NCBI GenBank assembly: GCA_905182565.1
Contig: CAJJCB010000020.1
Location: 62,001 to 126,000, forward strand
Length of the DNA: 64,000 nucleotides
Origin: Acidimicrobiaceae bacterium
GTDB taxonomy: Bacteria > Actinomycetota > Acidimicrobiia > Acidimicrobiales > Poriferisodalaceae
Direction: 5' to 3'
The notes beneath the pieces were generated by a model, which searched no databases, had not been told where the DNA came from, and saw only the letters and a list, made by a program, of their open reading frames with translations. Each line of letters opens with the position of its first letter. The first letter of the stretch is position 1. Shown here piece after piece: positions 1 to 8,812 of the stretch. The position numbers were made by a program, and so were the translations under genes.

Positions 1-1007
1 TTACCTGGTATTGGATGGGAAGACAATATCACAACGTCTTCGCTAGTCACTCTTAAATCTCTATGGTTATTGCTCGCCAAGAGCGATAACGCAGCGTTTG
101 GCTCACCTTGCGACCCTGTGCATACAATACAGATTTCACCAGGCTCGAATTGGTCAATATCTTCGATCGAATACACGTCTTTGCTAGATAAATTCAAAAT
201 TCCTAGTTGCTGAGCTATCCGCACGTTGTTCACCATCGAGCGACCTAACGGGAAAATTTTTCGCCCTTCGCTAATGGCCACATCCACAATTTGTTGAACC
301 CGGTGCAAATGACTTGCAAAACAGCCAATTATCATCCGTTTGCCGCTATAGGTAGGGAAAATTCTTTCAAATGTGCGCCCGATTGATGATTCTGATTCGC
401 TGTGGCCGGGACTATCCGCATTCGTTGAATCAGCCATAAGGAGACGCACCCCTGGCCCACTTGCTAACTCTCTTAATCGATCTGTGTTTGTTAGACGATT
501 ATCAACCGGTGTCTCATCTAGCTTGAAGTCTCCTGTGTGAACTATTACTCCCTGAGATGTATGCAGCAACACACAAAAGCTTTGAGGTACAGAATGAGTG
601 ATCGGGATCACTTCTATATCGAATGGACCAATTTTTAATCGTTGATTATCAGCCAACACATGCAGAGATGTTCGATGCGATAATCGGTCCCACTCTATTT
701 TGCTATTGGCAATCGCCATAGCCAAACTTGAGCCATATATGGGTGCCTCGAACTCACGCAAAAAGTAAGCGACCCCGCCGACATGGTCTTCATGAGCATG
801 AGTGATCACAAGACCTAAGACATCATCCGCCCGCGATTTCAGCCAACTAGTGTCGGGCAGTATTACGTCAACTCCAGGCATAGTCGCGTCAGGAAACATC
901 AAACCAAAATCGATAAGCAGTAACTTTCCATCCACCTCTACACAGGTGCAGTTTCTCCCGACCTCACCTAGACCACCCAAAAAACGTATAACTACAGGTG
1001 CCGTCAT
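1..1007 (-). CDS. rnj: Ribonuclease J, metallo-beta-lactamase/beta-CASP nuclease (3' part off the left edge)
   Basis: The frame is open from ATG at 1007 to the window edge, about 335 codons, so the C-terminal part lies outside. RNase J is a zinc-dependent 5'-exo/endoribonuclease that matures rRNA and degrades mRNA. The metal-binding signature HAHEDH is at residues 70-75, with HTGDF and DSTNAD motifs further on, as in the RNase J branch of the beta-CASP family. The start is firm: the product begins MTAPVVIRFLGGLGEVGRN, the typical N-terminus. It starts 2 nt after the dapA stop, so the two genes are almost certainly cotranscribed. The dapA-rnj pair is typical of Actinobacteria. Confidence 0.93.
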   Translation of the reverse strand, partial: MTAPVVIRFLGGLGEVGRNCTCVEVDGKLLLIDFGLMFPDATMPGVDVILPDTSWLKSRADDVLGLVITHAHEDHVGGVAYFLREFEAPIYGSSLAMAIANSKIEWDRLSHRTSLHVLADNQRLKIGPFDIEVIPITHSVPQSFCVLLHTSQGVIVHTGDFKLDETPVDNRLTNTDRLRELASGPGVRLLMADSTNADSPGHSESESSIGRTFERIFPTYSGKRMIIGCFASHLHRVQQIVDVAISEGRKIFPLGRSMVNNVRIAQQLGILNLSSKDVYSIEDIDQFEPGEICIVCTGSQGEPNAALSLLASNNHRDLRVTSEDVVILSSHPIPG

Positions 1008-1009
1008 AT

Positions 1010-1894
1010 CTATTTTTTGAGACGTGCGTATACTTCGCGTGCTCGATCTTCGAGCCCTTCAGGAGTTGGACCCATCGGCAGCCTTGGTTCACCCACTCGA
1101 AGCCCAATTGTCCTTAACATTGCTTTTGTCGGAACCGGGTTAGGAGCATCATCGCCAGACTCAAAGTCAAAACTTTCTAGCAACTTTGCATTTATTTTTC
1201 GGGCTAGCGCAGCGTCGCCTGCTTCCCAAGCATCAAACATTGCAACATGTTCACTGGCGCACCAATGAGCTGCGACACTAATCACTCCAACAGCACCCAC
1301 TGCCAACAACGGGAGAGTTAGACCGTCGTCACCGCTATAAACTTCAAAACCAGCTGGCGCATCACGTATTATTTTGGCTGTTTCGGCTGGATTCCCAGCT
1401 GCGTCTTTAACCGCAACAATGTTTGTCATTTCGGTTGCCAGACGCAAAAGCACCTCTGAATCAATTTTGCGGCCTGAGCGAACAGGAATATCGTACAGAA
1501 CAACTGGCAGGCTAGTGTTTTCGGCAATTGCTCGGAAGTGCTCAAAAAGCCCTGCCTGAGATGGTCGATTGTAATACGGCGTCACAGCCAAGATCCCATC
1601 ACAGCCCATCTCTTCTGCTTTTATAGTTTGCTCAATGGAATGCGCTGTGTCGTTAGTCGTGGTTCCTGCTATTACCGGCACAGTGACTGCTTCTGAGACG
1701 GCTCTCCAGAGTTCCCAGTCTTCATTATCAGTAATCGTGGGGCCTTCACCAGTGGTGCCGGTTAGGACTAAACCTTCACTCCCTTGGGCTATTAACCATT
1801 TAGCTAGTTCCACTGATGCATCTATATCAAGGGAGCCATCTTCTCCGAATGGTGTCACCATTGCTGGGATTACCCTGCCAAATCTTGCGCTCAT
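1010..1894 (-). CDS. dapA: 4-hydroxy-tetrahydrodipicolinate synthase
   Basis: Condenses pyruvate with aspartate semialdehyde in the lysine/diaminopimelate pathway. It has the GTTGE substrate loop, the YDIP catalytic tyrosine and the Schiff-base lysine in AVKDAAGN (residues about 53, 134 and 163 from the chosen start). The open frame reaches back to 1915, seven residues further. ATG at 1894 was preferred because it forms an ATGA overlap with the stop of the upstream gene and gives the family length of 294 residues. It is followed 2 nt later by rnj. The other lysine-pathway gene here, dapB, is 6 kb away. Confidence 0.95.
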   Translation of the reverse strand: MSARFGRVIPAMVTPFGEDGSLDIDASVELAKWLIAQGSEGLVLTGTTGEGPTITDNEDWELWRAVSEAVTVPVIAGTTTNDTAHSIEQTIKAEEMGCDGILAVTPYYNRPSQAGLFEHFRAIAENTSLPVVLYDIPVRSGRKIDSEVLLRLATEMTNIVAVKDAAGNPAETAKIIRDAPAGFEVYSGDDGLTLPLLAVGAVGVISVAAHWCASEHVAMFDAWEAGDAALARKINAKLLESFDFESGDDAPNPVPTKAMLRTIGLRVGEPRLPMGPTPEGLEDRAREVYARLKK

Positions 1895-2556
1895 GTTGCT
1901 GAGGGTAGCTGCCAAGTGCTGCCCTCACTAGCGCGATTGATACCTAAGGTTGCTAAAAGGTCTTCGTGAAACTCGAACCAGAGAGTGCTGTAGCTGCCAA
2001 TCAGAGGTTTCATCAAGTACTGCATCTCACCATTTCTCATTAGATCTAGGGCCTTAGTGAACCTACTACCATAGTTTTGATACCGAGAAAACATGCTTGC
2101 TAATGGTTCCAGAATTTTCTGAAGATTCACGTCAAGATTATATAATCGCTCCAAAATTTCCTGATCGTACAGAGGATCATCATGCTTATTTACCCTCTGA
2201 TGAACATTTGTCCCATCAACAACTTGCCAGTCTGCCAACACCTGGAACATGCCTTGTTCAAGGCCACGAAACTCGTTGTAAGCTTGCTGAATTTTCTGTT
2301 TTTTAGATGGATCGTCAATCTCTTGCCAAAGCGCTTGCTCACCAAGTTCGCGACCTGATGGAGTCAACAAATATTTCATGACACCATCTACTGGCCGATA
2401 AACGCACTTACCACTTTCAATCAGCTCGGCCAATGCCCATTCAGTCTCATCAACGTCAAGCGCATGAACGTCAGCTACTGCATCAACTTCTCCCAATCCT
2501 TTTAAGCGCAAGGCTAATAACAGCATTAGTTCTGTCGAGGAATCTGCGGATGTCAT
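1891..2556 (-). CDS. Winged-helix-like protein of unknown function, coupled to dapA
   Basis: Product of 221 residues. I do not recognise a characterised family. Residues about 8-75 look like a winged-helix DNA-binding fold: alternating helices, then a WALAELIESGKCVYRP segment resembling a recognition helix and wing. The rest is predicted helical, with a conspicuous WFEFHEDLLATLG motif near the C-terminus. No membrane segment or signal peptide is present. The stop overlaps the preferred dapA start by 4 nt, implying coupled translation. It may be a regulator or accessory factor, but that is inferred from fold resemblance and position only. Confidence 0.8.
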   Translation of the reverse strand: MTSADSSTELMLLLALRLKGLGEVDAVADVHALDVDETEWALAELIESGKCVYRPVDGVMKYLLTPSGRELGEQALWQEIDDPSKKQKIQQAYNEFRGLEQGMFQVLADWQVVDGTNVHQRVNKHDDPLYDQEILERLYNLDVNLQKILEPLASMFSRYQNYGSRFTKALDLMRNGEMQYLMKPLIGSYSTLWFEFHEDLLATLGINRASEGSTWQLPSAT

Positions 2557-2572
2557 AATTACAGGGAAATTT

Positions 2573-3700
2573 CTAGCCTAAGGCCGACTCAGCCTCTAAC
2601 TCGCGCGTGATTGCGAAAGCATCTACTTCTTCTTCAGTATCTACCCAATTTTCATACTGAATGACACCTATTTCACCAAATTTTTCTCTCAACCAACCAT
2701 CACCAGCATCTAATAAACCTAACTTTTTGCAATTGGGAACAATCTTGCTGAAAAGTAAGTGTTGGAATTCAAGCCGTTCAGGATTTTGAGAGACTATCGG
2801 AAGAACTTTGGATACATCTGCACCCATACGATCCCAAACTTCCTGTTGAAGGAAACGATCCCGCATCCTTAAGGCTGCCTCGAAAGCAAACTCTTGACGC
2901 TCTTTCAATTCACTCTGGTTCATCCCTGCATAAGCTTCTTTCAACGAGAGCACGCCAAAAGCTACGTGTCTAGCCTCGTCGCTCATTACGTAGCGCAAAA
3001 GCTGCTTTAGAAGCGGTTCACGAGTCTGCTGGTACATAAAACCAAAAGCTGCTAACGCGAGGCCCTCAACCATTATTTGCATCCCGAGGTATGTCATATC
3101 CCATCGAGAATCACGAACAATTTCATCAAGCAACATTCTTAAATGGATGTTGATTGGGTAAGAATCTGACAGTTTCGTATCTAAATATTTTGAGAATACT
3201 TCTACATGCCTAGCTTCATCTACTACCTGCGTAGCCGCATAATATTTTGCGTCAATCCATGGCACAGTTTCTACTATTTTTGCAGTACATACTAATGCAC
3301 CTTGTTCACCATGCATGAACTGGCTGAGAGCCCAATTCTGCGATTCCATGTTGAACTTAATCCAGTCTTTACGACCCCACTTTTCGACTCCAGTGCCGCT
3401 GAAATCGATAAACGCATCTAGGGCACCCACTTCATCATATTCTTCAGTAGCTAACTTTTCCTGATCGACATCTGTGTCCCAAGGAAGATCAGTTTCCCCA
3501 TTCCATTGACCTTTTTTTGCTTTTTCGTAAAGCTTCTCGAGCTGAGGGCGTGCTCCCTTTTCGTAATCCCAAGTATAAATGCAGTCTGCATTATCTTCCA
3601 CGTAATGAATAGTCTCTTCAACATCGGTATTGGTCATACCTAGAATCGCGTCGAAGTCGTTAGGATCAGTACGGCCGATGATTTCTTCAACTGAACTCAT
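2573..3700 (-). CDS. Ferritin-like (R2-type) di-iron protein, possible oxygenase/oxidase
   Basis: Product of 375 residues with a duplicated carboxylate-bridged di-iron site. Likely ligands are E132, then E162 and H165 in DEARHVEVF, then E212, then E242 and H245 in DEARHVAFG. This is the E...ExxH...E...ExxH arrangement of ribonucleotide-reductase-R2-like ferritin-fold enzymes, close to AurF/R2-like oxidases. The substrate is unknown. The protein is acidic and soluble, without a signal peptide. It sits beside an SDR and an acyl-CoA synthetase, which suggests a role in fatty-acid or lipid oxidation. The 155-nt upstream gap holds repeated TGACCGTC-type elements that could control it. Confidence 0.88.
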   Translation of the reverse strand: MSSVEEIIGRTDPNDFDAILGMTNTDVEETIHYVEDNADCIYTWDYEKGARPQLEKLYEKAKKGQWNGETDLPWDTDVDQEKLATEEYDEVGALDAFIDFSGTGVEKWGRKDWIKFNMESQNWALSQFMHGEQGALVCTAKIVETVPWIDAKYYAATQVVDEARHVEVFSKYLDTKLSDSYPINIHLRMLLDEIVRDSRWDMTYLGMQIMVEGLALAAFGFMYQQTREPLLKQLLRYVMSDEARHVAFGVLSLKEAYAGMNQSELKERQEFAFEAALRMRDRFLQQEVWDRMGADVSKVLPIVSQNPERLEFQHLLFSKIVPNCKKLGLLDAGDGWLREKFGEIGVIQYENWVDTEEEVDAFAITRELEAESALG

Positions 3701-3770
3701 ACAGAGACTCCTCCGACCTTAGAAGAATGAACAACGTAATTTAGTGCCAAACTATAAGCGTTATCTTTAC

Positions 3771-3852
3771 CGACGGTCAATCGTCCATCCATAATTGTTA
3801 CCCCTTAGTAACTTACTGACCGTCAGCCTAATCTGTGCTACTGGTCAATCGT
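3771..3852. promoter_or_regulatory. Putative operator cluster upstream of the di-iron protein gene
   Basis: The 155-nt gap before the di-iron gene holds an inverted pair GACGGTCA (3772-3779) and TGACCGTC (3817-3824). The second lies in an 11-nt odd palindrome CTGACCGTCAG (3816-3826). GGTCAATCGT also occurs twice as a direct repeat (3775-3784 and 3843-3852). Such short palindromes resemble TetR-family operators of actinobacterial lipid genes. No regulator gene is adjacent, so the assignment is inference. Confidence 0.45.
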
Positions 3853-3856
3853 TCAG

Positions 3857-4717
3857 TTAATTAGGTTTTGTCCTAGCTCTAATAATCCGGTCAAATAATC
3901 GGCTAGGCAACACCGAATGCATAGCCCATGCAAAACGAGCGTCCTTACCGACTAACACATGTGCCGGCGGCTTAGACGAAACAGCGCATGAAATAATTTT
4001 CCGAGCGACAACTTCCGGCGAACACATCTGGTTCTTCTGTTTAGTAAGTTTTCTGCCTTGTTCTCCTATGACATCTCCGTACCTTCGCATTTCTTCAAAA
4101 CTCATCGATGCGACCATCGAAGCTGCCATCTCATTAGCTTTCCCCCACAATGGGGTATCTACTGCTCCAGGTTCGATAACGCTGACCCTAGGCCCATCTG
4201 ATCCTAGCTCTCGCCGAAGAGAGTCAGCCAGCCCTGACAATGCATGTTTGCTGGCAGCGTATGGACCTAACAATGGCATTCCTATCCGGGAGTTAATCGA
4301 CCCAATTATGATAATCCGAGGATCACTCGCACGGCGCATCAACGGCATGCTTGCTCGCAGCAATCGGACCACACCAAAAACGTTAGTTTCGAATTGCTCC
4401 CGCCAATCCTCAATACTGGCAAACTCAATCGGGCCTGCCTTAACAATCCCCGCATTAGCTACCAACACATCCAAATCGCAAGATTCATGACTGTCCGAAA
4501 TTTGTTTTATTGCTAACTCGACTTGTTCTTCACTCCTCACATCAAGCATTAAGGGTTCTATTCCTTTAAATTGCTTCAGCCGAAAATGGTCATCTTCGTT
4601 TCGAACTCCGGCCCAAACGCGCCAATTACTTTCCGCAAATAAGCGAGCAGCCGCTTCGCCTATCCCAGAACTCGCACCGGTAATAAGAACTGATTTAGGC
4701 GGTCTTTGGAAATTCAC
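3857..4717 (-). CDS. Short-chain dehydrogenase/reductase
   Basis: Product of 286 residues, a classical SDR. The Rossmann glycine motif TGASSGIG is at residues 13-20 and NAG at 88-90. The catalytic Ser is about residue 140, with Tyr153 and Lys157 in YAASK. This family uses NAD(P)(H) to oxidise or reduce alcohols and ketones. The specific substrate cannot be read from sequence. It starts 6 nt after the acyl-CoA synthetase stop, so the two are cotranscribed. Reduction or oxidation of an acyl-derived intermediate is a plausible but unproven role. Confidence 0.92.
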   Translation of the reverse strand: MNFQRPPKSVLITGASSGIGEAAARLFAESNWRVWAGVRNEDDHFRLKQFKGIEPLMLDVRSEEQVELAIKQISDSHESCDLDVLVANAGIVKAGPIEFASIEDWREQFETNVFGVVRLLRASMPLMRRASDPRIIIIGSINSRIGMPLLGPYAASKHALSGLADSLRRELGSDGPRVSVIEPGAVDTPLWGKANEMAASMVASMSFEEMRRYGDVIGEQGRKLTKQKNQMCSPEVVARKIISCAVSSKPPAHVLVGKDARFAWAMHSVLPSRLFDRIIRARTKPN

Positions 4718-4723
4718 CTAACC

Positions 4724-6337
4724 CTACTCCACCACTAAATCAGCGAACATATCTCGAAGCGTTCGCTTCGAGAATTTCCCTGTAGATGTCTTTGGTACCT
4801 CATCAATGAATCGCGTTACGCTAGGAAGCCACCATTTAGCCATGCGAGGAGTTAAGAACTCAAGAAGCTCCTCATGAGTCATAACCTCATCTTTATTCAA
4901 AACGACACAAGCCATAGGACTTTCCATCCAGCGTTTCGAAGCGACTGCAATAACAGCAGCCTCGACTACTTTGGGGTGACTCATTATCTCGTTTTCAATG
5001 TCGACTGAACTAATCCACTCGCCACCAGACTTAATTAGATCTTTAGTTCGATCTACCAATCGGATATAGCCGCTCGCATCGCAGGTGGCCACGTCACCAG
5101 TTCTTAGCCAACCATCTGAGGTGAATGAATCAGTTGCATCGGGACGCTTGTAATAGCTCGCCGTTACGAATGGGCCCCGAACTTGCAACTCACCACTCGA
5201 CTCCCCATCCCACTGCATCTCAGTTACCGAACCAGGATCGCAAATACGGAATTCAACCGATGGGACAATAGTTCCAACTGAAGAGCGAATGTCAGCCTTC
5301 GATTCTTCATCAAGGTCTTTATCCGAAGACTTAACATGAGCTATCGCTGCTAACGGACTAGTTTCAGTCATTCCCCATGCTTGAAGTAACGGCAACCCGA
5401 CTTTATTCTTAAAATCCTCCGACAACGACTTCGGTACAGCTGAGCCACCACACGCGATTGCTCTCAAGTCCGGGAGGTCTCTTCCAATTAGCTCAGGCAG
5501 CACGCCCATCCAAATAGTCGGAACACCTGCTGTGATTGTAACTTTTTCAGACTCCAGAAGCCGAGCGATTGGTTCAGCTTGAAGATTCGGACCAGGATTA
5601 ACTAATGTTGCTCCTACTGCTACAGCTGCATGCTGAAGCCCCCAGGAATTAACGTGGAACATTGGAACGACTGGCAAGATAACATCAGATTCCCTTATCC
5701 CAAGAACATCCGCTGTCATCGTGCTCAAGGTATGAAGATATGTGGAACGGTGGCTATAAACAACTCCTTTGGGGTTACCGGTAGTTCCGCTCGTGTAACA
5801 CATTGATGCCGCCTGACGCTCATCTAGAACGCTGAATTCGACGCTGTTGGCATCTGACAAAAGATCTTCATAATCCAGAATCTGAGAGCTCTCAGGAACG
5901 TCACCTGCCCCATCATCCATCACAATAAGATGGCGCACTGTATGTAGCTGATCCATTACAGGCAACAGCACCGCGAGCAATGACCGGTCAACAAAAATTA
6001 CTTCGTCTTCAGCATGATTAATTATGTATACAAGTTGCTCAGGGAAGAGTCTGATATTCAACGTATGCAGAACACGGTTCGTGCAAGGTACAGCGAAATA
6101 CAACTCGAGGTGCCTAGCAGTATTCCAAGCGAAAGTCCCCACCCTTCCGAACTCGGACACTCCAAGTTTATCCAAAACGCCACCAAGCCGACGAGTCCTG
6201 TCTGCCCAAGTTCCGTAAGTCGTTCTCAAGACACCTGAAGATGTCGCAGTGACTAATTCCTTGTCAGCGAAAAGCTTCTCTGCACGTCGAAAAAAATAAT
6301 CTAAGGTAAGCGGAGTGTCCATCATTGTCGATTCCAT
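4724..6337 (-). CDS. Fatty-acyl-CoA synthetase (AMP-binding, AlkK-like)
   Basis: Product of 537 residues with all ANL-superfamily motifs: ATP loop YTSGTTGNPKG (181-191), GMTETSP (322-328), TGD (413-415), DRTKDLIKSGGEW (429-441) and the C-terminal catalytic lysine K521 in KTSTGK. It activates a carboxylic acid to acyl-AMP and then acyl-CoA. The overall pattern is closest to medium/long-chain AlkK-type ligases. It is the first gene of a small unit with the SDR and diverges from the membrane-protein gene at 6422. Methionines at residues 5 and 6 are alternative starts. Confidence 0.94.
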   Translation of the reverse strand: MESTMMDTPLTLDYFFRRAEKLFADKELVTATSSGVLRTTYGTWADRTRRLGGVLDKLGVSEFGRVGTFAWNTARHLELYFAVPCTNRVLHTLNIRLFPEQLVYIINHAEDEVIFVDRSLLAVLLPVMDQLHTVRHLIVMDDGAGDVPESSQILDYEDLLSDANSVEFSVLDERQAASMCYTSGTTGNPKGVVYSHRSTYLHTLSTMTADVLGIRESDVILPVVPMFHVNSWGLQHAAVAVGATLVNPGPNLQAEPIARLLESEKVTITAGVPTIWMGVLPELIGRDLPDLRAIACGGSAVPKSLSEDFKNKVGLPLLQAWGMTETSPLAAIAHVKSSDKDLDEESKADIRSSVGTIVPSVEFRICDPGSVTEMQWDGESSGELQVRGPFVTASYYKRPDATDSFTSDGWLRTGDVATCDASGYIRLVDRTKDLIKSGGEWISSVDIENEIMSHPKVVEAAVIAVASKRWMESPMACVVLNKDEVMTHEELLEFLTPRMAKWWLPSVTRFIDEVPKTSTGKFSKRTLRDMFADLVVE

Positions 6338-6421
6338 ACTTTGATCGTAGAAGACGTGCCGCTCTAGACCTACTAACGCCTAACCTAAGAGTCCTTGACC
6401 GCCTTTGACCAACCAGCTCGC

Positions 6422-7060
6422 ATGGACGATTCCGATATACGTCGAATCAAACTTTTGGCTGCTATTCCCCTGCTCTTTGCGGTTGCAGCTTATGTAGGAC
6501 AAGTCTTAACAAGCACATTGATTTCCTCGTCACCGTTAACTCTTCTCGCCTTAAATGCGACTGACCCAATGCTTCTTTTAGTGGCTCACGAAAGCTCTTT
6601 CACAGGATTTTTAATCATCGGGACTATTCGACTATTCGCTCCCGACCTTTTCCTGCATCGGCTCGGGTGGGAATACGGTGTCGACGCAAAAAATTACCTA
6701 TTAGGCGAACTAGGTGAAAAAAGTTTCTTCAATCGTAGCTTCCAATGGTTGGAACGAAACTTTCCTAAAGTCGGCTGGTTAATGCTCTTCTTATTACCTG
6801 GTTATCCAATGTGTCTGCTCGCTGGCATCGTTCGGATGAAGAGGCTTCCATTTATCCTCGTAAATCTGTCGGGAACTTTTACCCGACTTGTTCTTTGCTA
6901 TTCTGTGAGTTCTATCTTCGATGGCCCTGTCGGAAAAATCGTAAATTTCATTAACCGTTATTCACTACCTTTCACAGTTCTCATGGTCGTTCTCATTATG
7001 TTCCAAAGCGCTAAAAACCAACGAAGGAAGTTGCGGAACAAGGACACACCAGACTTGTAG
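6422..7060 (+). CDS. DedA/VTT-like integral membrane protein
   Basis: Product of 212 residues from ATG 6422. A TTG at 6395 would add nine residues, and neither start has a strong ribosome binding site. At least four hydrophobic segments are visible: near the N-terminus, around LLVAHESSFTGFLIIGTIRL, around LMLFLLPGYPMCLLAGI, and at the C-terminus. The LLPGYPMCLLAG re-entrant-like segment and the following NLSGTFTRLVL resemble VTT/DedA membrane proteins, proposed lipid scramblases or flippases. The tail is basic and cytoplasmic. It is the only plus-strand gene among minus-strand ones and its 3' end converges on the ribokinase-like gene 4 nt away. Confidence 0.75.
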   Translation: MDDSDIRRIKLLAAIPLLFAVAAYVGQVLTSTLISSSPLTLLALNATDPMLLLVAHESSFTGFLIIGTIRLFAPDLFLHRLGWEYGVDAKNYLLGELGEKSFFNRSFQWLERNFPKVGWLMLFLLPGYPMCLLAGIVRMKRLPFILVNLSGTFTRLVLCYSVSSIFDGPVGKIVNFINRYSLPFTVLMVVLIMFQSAKNQRRKLRNKDTPDL

Positions 7061-7064
7061 ATAG

Positions 7065-7928
7065 CTAGCTCTTACCTTTCAGAAGATCAGCGATATCATC
7101 CTGCGTTGGGAAACTTGGTTGAGCTCCAGCAACCGTCACAGAGTAAGCCCCAGCCGCTACAGCGATTGATGCTGCGATTACTGGATTTTTTGCATCGATT
7201 AACGAGACTGCAAATGCCCCGAGAAAAGCATCGCCAGCGCCAGTTGGATCCACAACGCCAACCGCAGGAGCCGCTATAGAGGTTTTTTCACCTCCAACCC
7301 ACACTTCGCAACCATCTGAGCCAAGCGTCTTGACGACAACGTTGGTTTCAGTGTCTCCAAGCTGTTCAGCCTCAAAGCTATTGACAACTAAAATATCAGC
7401 CAGAATAGCTAGCTCTTTCGCTGATTCAGTAAATGGTGCGGGGTTATATATTACTAAAGTTCCTGCTGAAGCCGCAATCAATGCTGCCTCCTTAGAGGCT
7501 TCCGCACTAACTTCGCCCTGTAAGAGCAAAACATCTGCTTCCACTATTTTACTCTTAGCAGCACGCACATGCTTCGCATCCAAAAGAGCGTTTGCGCCAG
7601 AGACCAGAACTATCGACACATCCTCCGGGTCCACTGTGATTAGAGCCAACCCCGTCGGCGCTTCTACTGTTTTCACATAGCTGTGGTCTACTCCATCTAG
7701 CTCTAAGCCATCTAGCAAGAATTCAGCTCGAGCGTCATCACCAACGCAACCGATCATTGTGACTGAGGCTCCCATCCGAGCTGCAGCAACTGCCTGGTTA
7801 GATCCTTTTCCTCCCCTGAACTCTTTCATATCCTGACAATGAAGAGTTTCATCTCTACCGGGTCTATGTGGAACAAAAACAGTTAAGTCATGATTTAGAC
7901 TTCCGACTACTGCTATTCGAATAGCCAT
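7065..7928 (-). CDS. rbsK: PfkB-family sugar kinase, ribokinase-like
   Basis: Product of 287 residues with the PfkB N-terminal signature GGKGSNQAVAAARMG (39-53) and the C-terminal signature DPTGAGDAFLG (227-237), where D233 is the likely catalytic base. GGKGSNQA and overall length favour ribokinase, which phosphorylates ribose at O5, though other sugars or nucleosides are possible. It begins 2 nt after the dapB stop, so it is the last gene of the dapB transcript. No sugar transporter is nearby, so it may recycle nucleoside-derived ribose. Confidence 0.88.
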   Translation of the reverse strand: MAIRIAVVGSLNHDLTVFVPHRPGRDETLHCQDMKEFRGGKGSNQAVAAARMGASVTMIGCVGDDARAEFLLDGLELDGVDHSYVKTVEAPTGLALITVDPEDVSIVLVSGANALLDAKHVRAAKSKIVEADVLLLQGEVSAEASKEAALIAASAGTLVIYNPAPFTESAKELAILADILVVNSFEAEQLGDTETNVVVKTLGSDGCEVWVGGEKTSIAAPAVGVVDPTGAGDAFLGAFAVSLIDAKNPVIAASIAVAAGAYSVTVAGAQPSFPTQDDIADLLKGKS

Positions 7929-7930
7929 TA

Positions 7931-8698
7931 CTAAATTCCCAAATAGCTATCGAGTCCAATAGTCACGCCGGGGAATTCTCCAATAACTTTGCAGGCATGA
8001 AGAATTCCTCCCATAAACGAAGAGCGATCCAAACTGTCATGTCGAATTGTTAAAGTTTCGCCTTCAGTTCCAAGGATCACCTCTTGGTGTGCCACCAGAC
8101 CCCTCAACCTTACCGAGTGAACGCTAATTCCTCCTGGCCCTTTACCGCCACGGGCCCCGGCGACAATTTCGTTAAGAGTTGGATCTGTGCCCCACTCCTC
8201 AGAGACTGACGACATCCGCTCAAGCGTCTGCATAGCTGTACCGGACGGTGCATCAATTTTGTTGTCGTGATGAAGTTCAATAATTTCGGCAGTCGGAAAA
8301 AAAGGTGCGGAAATTTCAGCAAAGCGCATCATCAGAACTGCACCAATAGCAAAATTTGATGCAACCAGACAATTACTTTGCGAAAACAGGCTACCAAAAA
8401 GTTGATGATCATCATTGTTAAGGCCCGATGTGCCTACGACGGCATGAACTCCATTATGGGCACACCAAGCAACATTTTCTCTTGCCGCTTCAGCGACAGT
8501 GAAGTCGATCGCAACATCTACAGTTGAGGGATCTATCTCTTCAACAGTTTCCGCTGCCACAACTGAATTACCTGATTGTTTCTCATTATGGATATTTGGA
8601 TCTACCGCAGCACAAAGTTCCAGACCATTATCTGCTCCAACCGCTGAGCAAATTGCTTGACCCATACGGCCAGCAGCACCAAATACAAGAACTCGCAT
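7931..8698 (-). CDS. dapB: 4-hydroxy-tetrahydrodipicolinate reductase
   Basis: NAD(P)H-dependent reductase after DapA in the lysine/diaminopimelate pathway. It has the nucleotide-binding motif GAAGRMG near the N-terminus, the GTSGL loop, and the ELHHDNKIDAPSGTA active-site signature, whose HH pair and Lys contact substrate. ATG at 8698 is preferred over ATG at 8704 because GGAAGG lies 8 nt before it, whereas it is too close to the first ATG. The product has 255 residues. In mycobacteria dapB lies in the same general neighbourhood as pnp. Confidence 0.95.
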   Translation of the reverse strand: MRVLVFGAAGRMGQAICSAVGADNGLELCAAVDPNIHNEKQSGNSVVAAETVEEIDPSTVDVAIDFTVAEAARENVAWCAHNGVHAVVGTSGLNNDDHQLFGSLFSQSNCLVASNFAIGAVLMMRFAEISAPFFPTAEIIELHHDNKIDAPSGTAMQTLERMSSVSEEWGTDPTLNEIVAGARGGKGPGGISVHSVRLRGLVAHQEVILGTEGETLTIRHDSLDRSSFMGGILHACKVIGEFPGVTIGLDSYLGI

Positions 8699-8735
8699 GT
8701 GCATTTCCTTCCGAAGGAGACGTGAGAAAAGTAAA

Positions 8736-8763
8736 CGCCCGTCCCCAGTTTGGAGGACGAGCG
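8736..8763 (-). terminator. Rho-independent terminator of pnp
   Basis: Read on the minus strand, CGCTCGTCC and GGACGGGCG form a nine-pair stem (one U-G wobble) with a ten-base loop, followed by TTTACTTTTC. It lies about 50 nt after the pnp stop and before dapB, so it should separate the two transcripts. Confidence 0.75.
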
Positions 8764-8812
8764 CTACTACTGTCGGTCAATTAAAATAAAATGATCTAAA
8801 TTTAACGCATTC

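Noticed and set aside
8110-8322. Second open frame on the same strand inside dapB
   Set aside because: Lies wholly within dapB in another frame, has no family motif and no ribosome binding site.
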